Positions 8,623 through 16,652 of a DNA stretch of 63,760 nt are shown here, one piece after another. The DNA comes from JBMCWH01 sp048621635 (GTDB lineage Bacteria; Patescibacteriota; WWE3; JAUXAW01; JAYEID01), in assembly GCA_048621635.1 (NCBI GenBank), contig JBMCWH010000003.1:1-63760 (forward strand), read 5' to 3'. The notes below the pieces were generated by a model. The model did no database searches and was not told the origin of the DNA. It saw nothing but the letters and a program-made list of their open reading frames with translations. The position numbers were made by a program, and so were the translations under genes. The stretch's first letter is position 1. Each line of letters starts with the position of its first letter.

Positions 8623-9084
8623 ATGAAAAAAAAGGATTTAAGAAAGTTTTTACTAACTTCAAACAAAGTTGGCTATGCTAGCGGAGATGAGGCAAAACAG
8701 ATTGAAGAAGAGGATGGCTCGACGACAATTGTTTTTGAACAAGGAGGTTGGAAATCCCATGATAATTACTTTGGAGGAGAGCCTTACGGTGGAAGAATAG
8801 TTGTTTTTTATAAGGATAATCCAATTTGGATAATGGTTTATTATGGTTGGGTAAAAAAGAATGCGGAAGCGGATCTTGTTTATGAATTTTTAAGGGAATC
8901 TTTGCTACAAATGCCAGAAGATTACCCGTTTCGAGGACCGCAGAAATATGAAAAAGGCAAATTTGTTTACTTAAACACTTGGCAAGGCGAGGTAGATAGA
9001 TTGTCTGGTGAGGAAGAAATTAGACAGGACAAGGAAGTTGTCTATAAGGCTAGTTATTTAGGAGGGTTTATAGACCGAAGATAG
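8623..9084 (+). CDS. DUF5680 domain protein
   Basis: 153 residues matching the DUF5680 pattern: a GYASGDEAK opening, then DGSTTIVFEQGGWKSHDNYF, and a hydrophobic strand (IWIMVYYGWV). The domain is found alone or beside HTH domains in many bacteria; its function is unknown. No membrane segment or catalytic motif. It lies 35 bases after the isochorismatase-like gene on the same strand. Confidence 0.75.
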   Translation: MKKKDLRKFLLTSNKVGYASGDEAKQIEEEDGSTTIVFEQGGWKSHDNYFGGEPYGGRIVVFYKDNPIWIMVYYGWVKKNAEADLVYEFLRESLLQMPEDYPFRGPQKYEKGKFVYLNTWQGEVDRLSGEEEIRQDKEVVYKASYLGGFIDRR

Positions 9085-9291
9085 AGAAATTAACTAAGTA
9101 TGAAAATTAAGAAAAAAAATTGCTCCGAATATTTTGACAAGGAGTTTTTAGCTCTGTAATTTTAACTTTAATTTTTGATGGGAAAATCCCTTGTTGTTTT
9201 TCAATCGGAGGAAAGTAGAAGTTTCGCAATTAGCTCGAAGTAAAATTTTCTAGCAGTGCTTCTGTTTGAGAGGTAGGTTAGTGCCAGAAGA

Positions 9292-9882
9292 TTAGAAGCG
9301 AAAGGTGTCTATTAAGAAAAGTAAATCACTTTGCAACAGTTGCAGTAGTTCCATGCCCGTGAAAATCATTAAACTTCCGATTGTGAACCATTTAATTGTT
9401 GGCTTGTTGATTTTTCTTGCGAGGTAGGTAAAAATTGGTCCGAGTATAATGCCGGGCAGAGGTGTCCAGAGTAGAAACTCGAATATTTCAATAATAGAAA
9501 CAACATGTGTTTTTATATTGGAACTTATAGTGGATAGTTTTTGGGAGATGGGATTACGAGGCTGTGTTTTGGAAGGGATTGTGCTTATTAGGGAGACAGG
9601 TTTGGCATGTACACAGCGGTATCCTGAGTAAAGATCGAATTTTGTATAGCGGTAGCCGGGTTTGAGGGAACAAAGAAGACCTTCTACGTAGAAGGTTGGG
9701 TGGATGTATGTTTTCCAGGGTGTCTCTTCTTCGTTGGATTCAGCGATGGGTAGAAAAGACATGTCCCCAGAGTATTTATGTCTTAGATATTTTGATAGGA
9801 TTAACTGGTCGAAAACAATCAAAAAGTGTAGTAAAAATATTCCCAAAGCAAACACAAATAAAGCTTTTCTTATTAATTTCAT
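9292..9882 (-). CDS. Membrane protein, unknown
   Basis: 196 residues with one N-terminal membrane segment (about 7-30), a soluble loop with two cysteines (YVEGLLCSLKPG, YSGYRCVHAKP), and two to three C-terminal membrane segments. No family recognised. It is the only minus-strand gene in this stretch. The overlapping plus-strand frames have no protein-like character and were rejected. Confidence 0.6.
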   Translation of the reverse strand: MKLIRKALFVFALGIFLLHFLIVFDQLILSKYLRHKYSGDMSFLPIAESNEEETPWKTYIHPTFYVEGLLCSLKPGYRYTKFDLYSGYRCVHAKPVSLISTIPSKTQPRNPISQKLSTISSNIKTHVVSIIEIFEFLLWTPLPGIILGPIFTYLARKINKPTIKWFTIGSLMIFTGMELLQLLQSDLLFLIDTFRF

Positions 9883-10047
9883 CTGTTCTTATTCTAGTAT
9901 AACTTGTTTGTCTTGCTTTGTTGAGCAGTTGTTCTTTCCAGGTACTTTTTACCTTTGGTTACTTACCAATGGAATCTCTAATCAGGTTATATCTTTTTTC
10001 TTGGCAACTTATCTTGAGTTTTCTGTTATACTGTAAGGTACAAAGAA

Positions 10048-10554
10048 ATGACCGACAATACAGTTTTCTTCGACCAACCAGGATCCCAAAATACTGAAGA
10101 AGTTTTAGAAGTGGTAGAGAAGCAAGCACAGAAATTAGGAATTTCCACTCTGGTTATCGCTTCTACTAGCGGTTCTACTGCTTTAAAAGCATGGGAAAAG
10201 TTAGGAGATAAGTTGGAAATAATTGCTGTTGGTACCTACTACCGACGCTGTGAACCTGAAAAAGTTGAGAAATTTGAGAACAAGGACGGTAAGTTTATCT
10301 TTGCCTTTGAAGATCTAGACTATGATTATCCCGAGTTTTTGCAGAAGGAGTTACGGCAAGAAATAGGGCAGGGTGGAAAGGTAGCTTTAGAAGTTGTGGT
10401 GGCTGCAACTCAGGCAGGTCTAATTGATGAGGGGGAGAAGGCTATTGGTGTTGGTGGTGCTTATCCAGGAGCGGATACCGCTTTCTTGGTTAAGGCTACG
10501 GAAGAATTTGATCGTTCTAAGGTGGAAAAGATTCTTTGCTGCCCTAAGCATTAG
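10048..10554 (+). CDS. Pyruvate kinase alpha/beta (C-terminal)-like domain protein
   Basis: 168 residues resembling the stand-alone version of the pyruvate kinase C-terminal domain. Visible are the STSGSTALKAWEKLG nucleotide/phosphate-binding-like turn and GVGGAYPGADTAFLVKA. No catalytic pyruvate kinase barrel is present. Such free-standing proteins are widespread in archaea and anaerobes; their role is unsettled. A TATACT element at about 10023 precedes the start by ~18 bases, with an AAGG-type ribosome site between. A GC-rich hairpin follows the gene. Confidence 0.75.
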   Translation: MTDNTVFFDQPGSQNTEEVLEVVEKQAQKLGISTLVIASTSGSTALKAWEKLGDKLEIIAVGTYYRRCEPEKVEKFENKDGKFIFAFEDLDYDYPEFLQKELRQEIGQGGKVALEVVVAATQAGLIDEGEKAIGVGGAYPGADTAFLVKATEEFDRSKVEKILCCPKH

Positions 10555-10596
10555 ATTATCTGCATGATTGTTGCTTTTTTGCTTTTATCATTTAGG

Positions 10597-10625
10597 GGGG
10601 AATTAAGCTTTAATTGCAATTCCCC
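10597..10625 (+). terminator. Hairpin after pyruvate-kinase-like gene
   Basis: GGGGAATT/AATTCCCC with a 13-base loop. No U-tract follows, so intrinsic termination is uncertain. Confidence 0.35.
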
Positions 10626-10677
10626 TGGTTGCGTTAGGTTACTTGATGCGTTATAGTGTGGGAAGTAGGCAGTATTT

Positions 10678-11016
10678 ATGGCCCAGGAACTTTTTGTTGG
10701 CAATTTGGATTATGGTATTGATAGTGAGCAGCTTAAAAAGATTTTTGAAGCTGTAGGGGAAGTTACGAATGCTAAAGTTGTTACTGATAAAGAGACAGGG
10801 AAAAGTAAAGGTTTTGGCTTTATTAGTATGGGTTCCGAGGAAAGTGCGCAAAAAGCTATTGAGGTGTTGAATGAGAAGGAATTTGCTGGGAGAGCAATAG
10901 CTGTGGAGGAAGCAAAGTCTTCTCAGGATAGTGAACCTTCTACAGAACCAGAAGAAGCTTCTGATGATTCGGAGTCCTATAATCGTACTTTTCCTGGACC
11001 TAACGATCTCCGCTAA
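10678..11016 (+). CDS. RRM-type RNA-binding protein
   Basis: 112 residues: a single RRM domain with RNP2 (ELFVGNLDYG, residues 4-13) and RNP1 (KGFGFISM), followed by an acidic Ser/Glu tail. This matches the small single-RRM proteins of cyanobacteria and CPR bacteria, which bind RNA and can act as chaperones or in cold response. It overlaps nothing and ends five bases from the convergent pyrophosphatase gene. Confidence 0.92.
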   Translation: MAQELFVGNLDYGIDSEQLKKIFEAVGEVTNAKVVTDKETGKSKGFGFISMGSEESAQKAIEVLNEKEFAGRAIAVEEAKSSQDSEPSTEPEEASDDSESYNRTFPGPNDLR

Positions 11017-11020
11017 GTTT

Positions 11021-11584
11021 TTATTTTTCTCGAGTAGGAAAACGTTTGTGATACTCTTCTTGTGCTTCTCTTATTAATTTTTTTGCTTTCTTTGCTTGTC
11101 CCCAAGAGCCTACGTTGATTTCTTTTTCTGGCTGTAAGGCTGCGTATGTTTCCCAAAAACTTTCAATTTCTTTTTTGACGTGATCACTTATTTTGGAAAG
11201 TTTGTCCATTTCTTCAAAGCGCGGGTCGTTGCTAGGAATAGCAATTATCTTGCTGTCTTTTTTCCCACTATCAATTACTTCCAACATTCCTATAGGATTA
11301 GTTGTTAGTAAACATCCCGGAAAGGTAGTAAAGGTGGAAAGTACCATTATGTCCAAAGGATCCCCATCTTCTTTGCTGAATGTTTGGGGAATGAATCCGT
11401 ATTCGGTAGGATAAAAAACGGAACTGTACAAGGCACGATCTAATTTAAAAACACCAAGATCTTTGTTGTATTCATATTTATTACTTTTCCCACGGGGTAT
11501 TTCTACTACACAGAATACTTTATTTGGGGGGTTAGGTCCTGCAGGCAGATTGTGGAAGAGATTGTTTGTAGTTTGGTCTTCCAT
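11021..11584 (-). CDS. ppa: Inorganic pyrophosphatase (family I)
   Basis: Soluble Mg-dependent pyrophosphatase that pulls biosynthetic reactions forward. Signatures are EIPRGKSNKYEY, the YGFIPQTF strand, and the acidic metal-binding motif DGDPLDIMV. The open frame extends upstream to 11647, but the protein should start at 11584 (MEDQTTNNLF), giving 187 residues; the extra 21 codons are not family-like. It runs convergent to the RNA-binding protein gene and divergent from the PPC-domain gene. Confidence 0.94.
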   Translation of the reverse strand: MEDQTTNNLFHNLPAGPNPPNKVFCVVEIPRGKSNKYEYNKDLGVFKLDRALYSSVFYPTEYGFIPQTFSKEDGDPLDIMVLSTFTTFPGCLLTTNPIGMLEVIDSGKKDSKIIAIPSNDPRFEEMDKLSKISDHVKKEIESFWETYAALQPEKEINVGSWGQAKKAKKLIREAQEEYHKRFPTREK

Positions 11585-11679
11585 AATTGTAAAAATCATA
11601 GCATAGATTGCACGCTTCTTTAAAGAGGCTGCGATACTTGTTTGCACAATTGTTATGGTTTATAATTCTAGGGTAGAAA

Positions 11680-12105
11680 ATGGAAGCAAAGCAACTTAGA
11701 GAACATACTTGGGCTATCCGAATTGCACGGGGGGAAAGGTTGGTTTCTAGTTTGGAGGATTTTTGTCAGCAAAAGGATATAGCTGGGGGCTTTTTCTTTG
11801 GCGTGGGGGCAGTAGGTTTTGTGGAGCTGGCTCATTACGATGTTGGAGAGAAGAATTATCAATCTCAGGAGTTCGAAGAACCTTTAGAACTGGTTAGTTT
11901 GGAAGGGAGTATAGGGTGCAAAAAAGATAGCCTTATTGTTCATGCCCATGCTGTTTTGTCTCGCCCCGATATGGAGACAATTGGAGGGCATTTGGTAGAA
12001 GGTGTTGTTTCGGGGACAGCAGAAATTTATCTGATTACATCTTCTCCTTTGGAGAAAGAACCGGATGAGATAACAGGCTTGGACCTTTTCTCCTTTTCCT
12101 CTTGA
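11680..12105 (+). CDS. PPC/DUF296 domain protein
   Basis: 141 residues covering a single PPC (plants and prokaryotes conserved, DUF296) domain, with the typical HAHAVLSRPDMETIGGHL strand-loop and GFFFGVGAVGFVELA. Bacterial members form trimers and are often called DNA-binding, though no DNA-binding motif is present in this core. TATAAT at 11661-11666 is a likely promoter. It is followed within 11 bases by the rhomboid protease gene, so they probably share a transcript. Confidence 0.85.
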   Translation: MEAKQLREHTWAIRIARGERLVSSLEDFCQQKDIAGGFFFGVGAVGFVELAHYDVGEKNYQSQEFEEPLELVSLEGSIGCKKDSLIVHAHAVLSRPDMETIGGHLVEGVVSGTAEIYLITSSPLEKEPDEITGLDLFSFSS

Positions 12106-12115
12106 ATTAATTTAG

Positions 12116-12763
12116 ATGATACCTTTAGGTGACGACAATTTAGCACGCATTACTCCTGTTGTTACTTATTTACTTATTGGTCTTAATACTTTAGTTTTTG
12201 GTTATATTCTTTACTCACAGATCTTTTTGCCAGCCGGGTCGTTATTGACTACGTACGCACTAGTTCCGAGAAGAATTTCTTCTGGTCAAGGATATTACAG
12301 TTTCTTTACCTCTTTGTTTCTTCATGCTGATTTAGCACACCTTATTGGGAATATGCTGTTTTTGCATATTTTTGGAGATAATGTGGAAGATGCTCTAGGT
12401 CACATTAAGTTTGCTTTGTTTTACTTACTATGTGGTTTAGGGGGTTCTTTGTTGCAGTTTTTTATTTCCTCTACTTCTTCTGTTCCTGTTGTTGGTGCTT
12501 CTGGGGCAATTGCCGGTGTGATGGGGGCTTATCTAGTTCTCTATCCACAAGCACGTGTCCGCGTTCTAATTCCTGGTTTCTTCTTTTACCGGCAAGTTAT
12601 GCTTCCTGCTCAGTTTATGCTTTTTTACTGGATTTTGATACAAGTTCTTTTTGGTCTTAGCAGTTTAGGTATTAATGGGGGAGGGGTAGCTTATTTTTCT
12701 CACATCGGAGGCTTTTTAACTGGTTGGTTTTTGGTTCGGCAAAGTTTTTCCTCGGGTAGTTGA
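12116..12763 (+). CDS. Rhomboid family intramembrane serine protease
   Basis: 215 residues with about six membrane segments. The rhomboid catalytic pair is present: Ser in GASGAIAGVMGA and His in FSHIGGFLTGW. HADLAHLIGNMLFLHIFGD provides the conserved HxxxN oxyanion region. It cleaves membrane proteins within the bilayer; the substrate is unknown. It follows the PPC-domain gene and precedes the TIM-barrel gene. Confidence 0.92.
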   Translation: MIPLGDDNLARITPVVTYLLIGLNTLVFGYILYSQIFLPAGSLLTTYALVPRRISSGQGYYSFFTSLFLHADLAHLIGNMLFLHIFGDNVEDALGHIKFALFYLLCGLGGSLLQFFISSTSSVPVVGASGAIAGVMGAYLVLYPQARVRVLIPGFFFYRQVMLPAQFMLFYWILIQVLFGLSSLGINGGGVAYFSHIGGFLTGWFLVRQSFSSGS

Positions 12764-12840
12764 TTTGTGATGTAGTTTATCTGTTCTGGTTGTACTATAA
12801 TGTTGGTAGAAGTTGTTTTGGGGTTGTAAGGAGGTCTGCT

Positions 12841-13518
12841 GTGGATATTCTTTGTGCTTGTGGGGATGGGGAAGAAGCTAAATCGGATGGTTTTAAGGGT
12901 GTTGAGTGTTCCTATACAGCGGACAGCATCCCTTTGCATGGGGAGTTGGTTTCCGAGTGTGTTGTTTTACATTTGGGAGACTTGCGATTCCCTTATGTAG
13001 GAGAGTTAACAAATTTTTTGAGAGAGCGAATTGACCAGATTTTGTTTGTGGCGCAAGTGGATAGGGTAGTTATCCATGCCGAATCAGCATTGGGTTGGCT
13101 GGATGGGGAAAGGCAGGCTAGGAAGGAGTTTTGGAATAGACTTTCTGACTTACCTGTGGATGTGGTGATTGAGAATAACGTGGTTAAAGCACCAAATAAG
13201 CGTTATGATTTTATTCGCGATCCGCTTTTGCTGCTCCAGGAGGTTTCAGAGGCGGGACTAGGTTTAGCTCTGGATGTCTCTCATGCTGCCTGGTTTTACA
13301 AAGGTTGGCCGGAGGCTGTTTTTTCTGTAGTGAGAGCCGCCCGACACTTACATTTAAGTGATTGGCGAAAAGGAGAGCAACACCTGCCTTTAGGAGAGGG
13401 GCTTTTGCCCATTGAACAAATACTTTCCAATTATACCGGAAAGTATACTACGTTAGAGGTTCGTGACAAGGTGAGTGATTCTCTCCATTATTTGCAAGCG
13501 AAAAGCGTTCCGTTTTGA
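12841..13518 (+). CDS. TIM-barrel sugar-phosphate isomerase/AP-endonuclease-2 fold protein
   Basis: 225 residues with the xylose-isomerase-like barrel fingerprint: VVIHAESA, VVIENNVV, GLALDVSHAAWF, HLHLSDWRKGEQHLPLGEG. The His, Glu and Asp ligands suggest a divalent-metal isomerase or endonuclease, substrate unknown. The open frame reaches back to 12760, but a strong AAGGAGGT ribosome site at 12829-12836 points to the GTG at 12841. A good bidirectional terminator follows. Confidence 0.82.
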   Translation: MDILCACGDGEEAKSDGFKGVECSYTADSIPLHGELVSECVVLHLGDLRFPYVGELTNFLRERIDQILFVAQVDRVVIHAESALGWLDGERQARKEFWNRLSDLPVDVVIENNVVKAPNKRYDFIRDPLLLLQEVSEAGLGLALDVSHAAWFYKGWPEAVFSVVRAARHLHLSDWRKGEQHLPLGEGLLPIEQILSNYTGKYTTLEVRDKVSDSLHYLQAKSVPF

Positions 13519-13525
13519 ATTTTGC

Positions 13526-13563
13526 GCCCGTAAAGCTTTAGTTAAGGCTTTACGGGCCTTTTT
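13526..13563. terminator. Bidirectional intrinsic terminator
   Basis: An 11-base stem GCCCGTAAAGC/GCTTTACGGGC with a ten-base loop, followed by CTTTTT. It sits between two convergent genes (stops at 13518 and 13566). Confidence 0.85.
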
Positions 13564-13565
13564 CA

Positions 13566-14294
13566 TTAGAGGTTTTGCGGTAATGTTCTTTTTGCATTTT
13601 TTAACCGTTGAGGTGTGCCTAGGTCTTCCCAGTAAGTTTCTTGGGGGTAAATAAAAGGATTTATTTGTACCCCGTTTCCTATTAGATTTGGGTACAAATC
13701 GTTATCTCCGAAAAACCCCCAAAATTTGTTTTCGGGAATATATTCTAGGAATTCCCGGAGGAGAATATGTTGCCCGGCAAAAGTGTAAGTTTTCTTACTT
13801 TCTTGGTATCTATTACGGACCAATTTGCTTATTCTCCCGGTTTTTCCAATTCCAATTGATTGGGGGTAGTTCTTCTTTTTTATAAGGGCTATAGTTGCCG
13901 CTTTCTTATTTTTCGGATGGGTTTCTGTTATTTTTTTGAAATTTAGATTTGTAATTATGTCGGAGTTACAGACCAAGAAAGGAGTGTTAGTAGGGAGGCG
14001 TTCTTCTACAGTTTTAAGGTCACCTGCTGTTCCTAGGATTGGTTCTGTAGGTAGATGTTTATAGGTGATAGTGATGTTTTTGTAGCGGGTTCCCAATTTT
14101 TGTTGGAATTGTTTTTTAAAAGGGCGGGTAGTGATTATAGCCTTAGTAATATGAGCTTCTGCTAAGTTATCTAGTGTGTAAGTGATTAAAGGACGACCCT
14201 TTATCTCGATTAAAGGTTTGGGAATTTTGTTTGTTAGTGGCTTCAGGCGGGTGCCTAAACCGCTGGCTAAGATTACAGCTGTTTTAATTTCCAT
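13566..14294 (-). CDS. Sugar-phosphate nucleotidyltransferase
   Basis: 242 residues of the NTP_transferase family. It has the N-terminal nucleotide-binding motif LASGLGTRLKPLT, then KPLIEIKGRPLI with the catalytic Lys, GTAGDLK, and the metal-binding VCNSDII. It makes an NDP-sugar for envelope polysaccharide; which sugar cannot be decided (RmlA, GMPP or MurU types look alike). There is no hexapeptide acyltransferase tail. It is divergent from the DUF134 gene. Confidence 0.88.
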   Translation of the reverse strand: MEIKTAVILASGLGTRLKPLTNKIPKPLIEIKGRPLITYTLDNLAEAHITKAIITTRPFKKQFQQKLGTRYKNITITYKHLPTEPILGTAGDLKTVEERLPTNTPFLVCNSDIITNLNFKKITETHPKNKKAATIALIKKKNYPQSIGIGKTGRISKLVRNRYQESKKTYTFAGQHILLREFLEYIPENKFWGFFGDNDLYPNLIGNGVQINPFIYPQETYWEDLGTPQRLKNAKRTLPQNL

Positions 14295-14310
14295 AAATTA
14301 ATAATAACAT

Positions 14311-14339
14311 TTGACAAATGAATAATTATTCAATATAAT
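14311..14339 (+). promoter_or_regulatory. Consensus promoter with palindromic operator
   Basis: TTGACA (14311-14316), 17 bases, then TATAAT (14334-14339): a perfect sigma-70 promoter for the metal/redox island. The spacer contains a 14-base perfect palindrome TGAATAATTATTCA (14319-14332). It fits the TGAA-N6-TTCA layout of ArsR/SmtB-family operators. An ArsR-like gene lies 3.6 kb downstream (17975). A GGAGG ribosome site follows at 14347-14351. Confidence 0.8.
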
Positions 14340-14361
14340 ACTTGTTGGAGGTTTTCCCATT

Positions 14362-14844
14362 ATGACTAAAACGAAGAAAAAGCGCGTTGTTCGCTTTGAT
14401 CCGAAAGTAACATATTTTAAGCCTCGTGGGGTTCCGCTGGCGGAATTAGAGGAAGTGGTGCTTAATGTTGAAGAATTGGAGGCGGTAAGATTGGCAAATG
14501 TCGAAGAATTTACTCAGACAGAAGCTGCGGGACAGATGGAGGTTTCCCAAAGTACGTTTCATCGTATTATTTCAACAGCTCATCAGAAGCTAGGAAAGGC
14601 TTTAATTAATGGTTGCTCTATAAAAGTGGAAGGGGGTGACTACAGAATGCCAAACGGAAGAGGACGCGGTGCTGGCCGCGGCGGTCGTGGGCGCCAAGGT
14701 GGGCCCTACTCTGCTGGTCCTGGCGGCACGTGCGTTTGTACAAACTGCGGACATAAGGAGCCGCACCGGGCTGGAGAACCTTGCTATAAGCGAGAGTGTC
14801 CTGAGTGCGGTAGTGCTATGGTTAGGAAACGAGAGGATAATTGA
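14362..14844 (+). CDS. DUF134 family HTH protein with Cys-rich tail
   Basis: 160 residues. The N-terminal DUF134 domain has a helix-turn-helix (QTEAAGQMEVSQSTFHRII, about residues 51-70) preceded by the conserved YFKPRGVPL. A Gly/Arg-rich linker follows, and then a C-terminal zinc-ribbon-like domain with Cys/His pairs (CVCTNCGHKEPH, CYKRECPECG). DUF134 proteins sit next to NifX-like and MinD-type genes in many anaerobes and are assumed to bind DNA. It is the first gene after the consensus promoter with the palindrome. Confidence 0.88.
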   Translation: MTKTKKKRVVRFDPKVTYFKPRGVPLAELEEVVLNVEELEAVRLANVEEFTQTEAAGQMEVSQSTFHRIISTAHQKLGKALINGCSIKVEGGDYRMPNGRGRGAGRGGRGRQGGPYSAGPGGTCVCTNCGHKEPHRAGEPCYKRECPECGSAMVRKREDN

Positions 14845-14926
14845 GTTTTTGGCTAGTAATTTTTAACCTGGTAGTGGCGGTCGAGTTTTTAGATTTGTTT
14901 CGAAGGGGGGTGTTTTTAATTAAGTT

Positions 14927-15340
14927 ATGAAAATTTGTATTACATCTACCGGTAAAGATTTGCAATCTTTGGTTAGTTCCCGTTTTGGGAGATGTTCTTA
15001 TTTTTTAATTATTGATGCCGAGACCAAAGATGTTGAAGTAGTAGAAAATACTAATGTGCAAGCTTCAAGAGGTGCAGGTGTTGCCGCTTCTCAGGATATA
15101 GTTAATTCTGGTTGTGATGTTGTAATTTCAGGAAATATTGGTCCAAATGCTTTTTCCGTTTTGAACCAATCAGGGGTTGATGTGTTTATGGCTAGAAAAA
15201 ATGTTAGTTGCGAGGAAAATTTGCAAGCGTATAATCAAGATTCGCTAGAAAGGGCAACGGCAGAGTCAGCCCGTGGAGATGGTTTTGGTCGTGGTAGGAG
15301 GCAAGGCCGTGGTGGCGGGCGGAGAGGAGGACGTAGCTGA
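14927..15340 (+). CDS. NifX/NifB-type FeMo-cofactor-binding domain protein, RGG tail
   Basis: 137 residues. A single dinitrogenase iron-molybdenum cofactor (NifX-like) domain covers about residues 1-110 (VSSRFGRCSYFLIID, VISGNIGPNAFSVL). It ends in a Gly/Arg-rich tail (GRGRRQGRGGGRRGG) of unclear role. Family members bind metal-sulfur clusters, as does the orange protein ORP. No nitrogenase genes are seen, so a nitrogen-fixation role is not implied. The stop overlaps the start of the next NifX-like gene (TGATG). Confidence 0.88.
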   Translation: MKICITSTGKDLQSLVSSRFGRCSYFLIIDAETKDVEVVENTNVQASRGAGVAASQDIVNSGCDVVISGNIGPNAFSVLNQSGVDVFMARKNVSCEENLQAYNQDSLERATAESARGDGFGRGRRQGRGGGRRGGRS

Positions 15341-15663
15341 TGGCGAAAATTGCACTACCAGTAAATGGTGATGATATAGAAAAATTGGTAGCTAAACATT
15401 TTGGTTGGGCAAAAAATTATTTAATTTATGACACTGTTAGTGATGGTTTTGAGGTTGTTGCTAATCCCGAGGCAGAAGGAAAGAAGACATTACCACCAAA
15501 ATTTTTGGATCAGCACGGTGTAGATGCTGTTATCTGTTTTGATCTTGGTTCCCGCGCCGTTAATTTTTTTAATCAATTAGGTATTGATGTATTTAAGGCT
15601 GTTGGGAGTAGTTTGAAGGAGAATATCGGTAGATTTAAGAAAGGTCAGCTGGTTGTTTATTAA
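15340..15663 (+). CDS. NifX-like domain protein
   Basis: 107 residues, a second minimal dinitrogenase-cofactor-type domain (LVAKHFGWAKNYLIYD, VICFDLGSRAVNFFNQLG) without extra tail. It is translationally coupled to the preceding paralogue by a TGATG overlap and followed immediately by the MinD-type ATPase. The pair plus ATPase recalls ORP-type complexes, in which NifX-like proteins partner with MinD/Mrp ATPases. Confidence 0.85.
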   Translation: MAKIALPVNGDDIEKLVAKHFGWAKNYLIYDTVSDGFEVVANPEAEGKKTLPPKFLDQHGVDAVICFDLGSRAVNFFNQLGIDVFKAVGSSLKENIGRFKKGQLVVY

Positions 15664-15664
15664 T

Positions 15665-16594
15665 ATGGAAACCATTGCAATAACTGGAGGTAAAGGTGGT
15701 GTTGGTAAATCAACAGTTTCTGTTCTTCTTGCCAACAAGTTTAGGCGAGAAGGGAAGAAAGTGATGCTGGTTGATTTGGATGTGGAGTGTCCTAATGATC
15801 ACCTTTTGTTAGGTAGAGAATTAGCTAGTGTTGGGGAAAAAGTTTATGCTAAATTTCCTAAGCTGAACAAAGAGAAATGCACTAAGTGCTTGCATCGTGG
15901 GAGCGGAGCGACTTTACGGGGTGGTTTGTGTGTTGAAAAATGTCCTAACAATGCAATTTTCCAACCACCCGGAGAATATCCTCTCTTTATGCATGACCTT
16001 TGTTCGGGTTGTGGTCTTTGTTGGAATTTGTGTCCTTTTGGAGCTATTGAGATTGAGGAGAAGATTACGGGGGAGATATTTGTGAATCAGTTGGGTACAC
16101 CCGCTGCAGGAAAAACTTCCCCCGACGAGTCGGGAGAGGTTGGGGAGTGTGGTGAGGATTTCCCGTCGGCTTGGCTGGTGTCGGGAAGGTCAGTAGGTGT
16201 TGTGGAAGAAACAGGGCCTGTTGTTGCTGAAGTAAAAAAGTTTGCGTACCAATTGGCAGAAGAAAAAGGTGTCGATGTTATTTTGCTGGATACAGCGCCG
16301 GGGTTGCATTGTGCAGTTATCCGAGCACTTTGGGAAGTTGATAAAGCTTACGCAGTTACGGAGCCGACTCCGTTAGGCGCACATGATTTGAGACTTATTC
16401 TTAAGCTTTTGAAGAAGTTGAGGATACCAGCAAAAATAATTTTAAATCAAGCAGATTTAGGGGATCGAGATTCTGTTGATAATATTGCCCATAATTTAAA
16501 TACTGAGATTGCGTACGAGATTCCTTACTCTAAAGAAATTGTAAACGCTTATTCTAAAGGTAGGCTTTATGATTTTTCATTACAGCACTTCTAA
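15665..16594 (+). CDS. MinD-family ATPase with inserted ferredoxin domain
   Basis: 309 residues from the ATG at 15665; the open frame 5' of it (TTG at 15653) only lies in the previous gene's tail. It has a deviant Walker A GGKGGVGKST, then two Cys clusters typical of a 2[4Fe-4S] ferredoxin insert (CTKCLHRGSG...CVEKCPNN, CSGCGLCWNLCPFG), and the Walker B-like VILLDTAPG. Between the ferredoxin part and the ATPase half lies an unusual stretch, about residues 143-177. It is encoded by palindrome-rich DNA (16121-16134 and 16160-16187) and is not family-like. The likely role is redox/cluster handling with the NifX-like proteins. Confidence 0.9.
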   Translation: METIAITGGKGGVGKSTVSVLLANKFRREGKKVMLVDLDVECPNDHLLLGRELASVGEKVYAKFPKLNKEKCTKCLHRGSGATLRGGLCVEKCPNNAIFQPPGEYPLFMHDLCSGCGLCWNLCPFGAIEIEEKITGEIFVNQLGTPAAGKTSPDESGEVGECGEDFPSAWLVSGRSVGVVEETGPVVAEVKKFAYQLAEEKGVDVILLDTAPGLHCAVIRALWEVDKAYAVTEPTPLGAHDLRLILKLLKKLRIPAKIILNQADLGDRDSVDNIAHNLNTEIAYEIPYSKEIVNAYSKGRLYDFSLQHF

Positions 16595-16652
16595 ATAGAA
16601 GTTTGGATTTGCGCTGATATTTTTAACAATTTTGCAATTGAACAATCGAACC

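Noticed and set aside
9704..10036. Plus-strand ORF between the membrane protein and the next gene
   Set aside because: Overlaps the minus-strand gene and lacks protein-like features.
14927..15663. Nitrogen fixation genes
   Set aside because: Only NifX-like domains are present; no nifHDK-type genes are visible.
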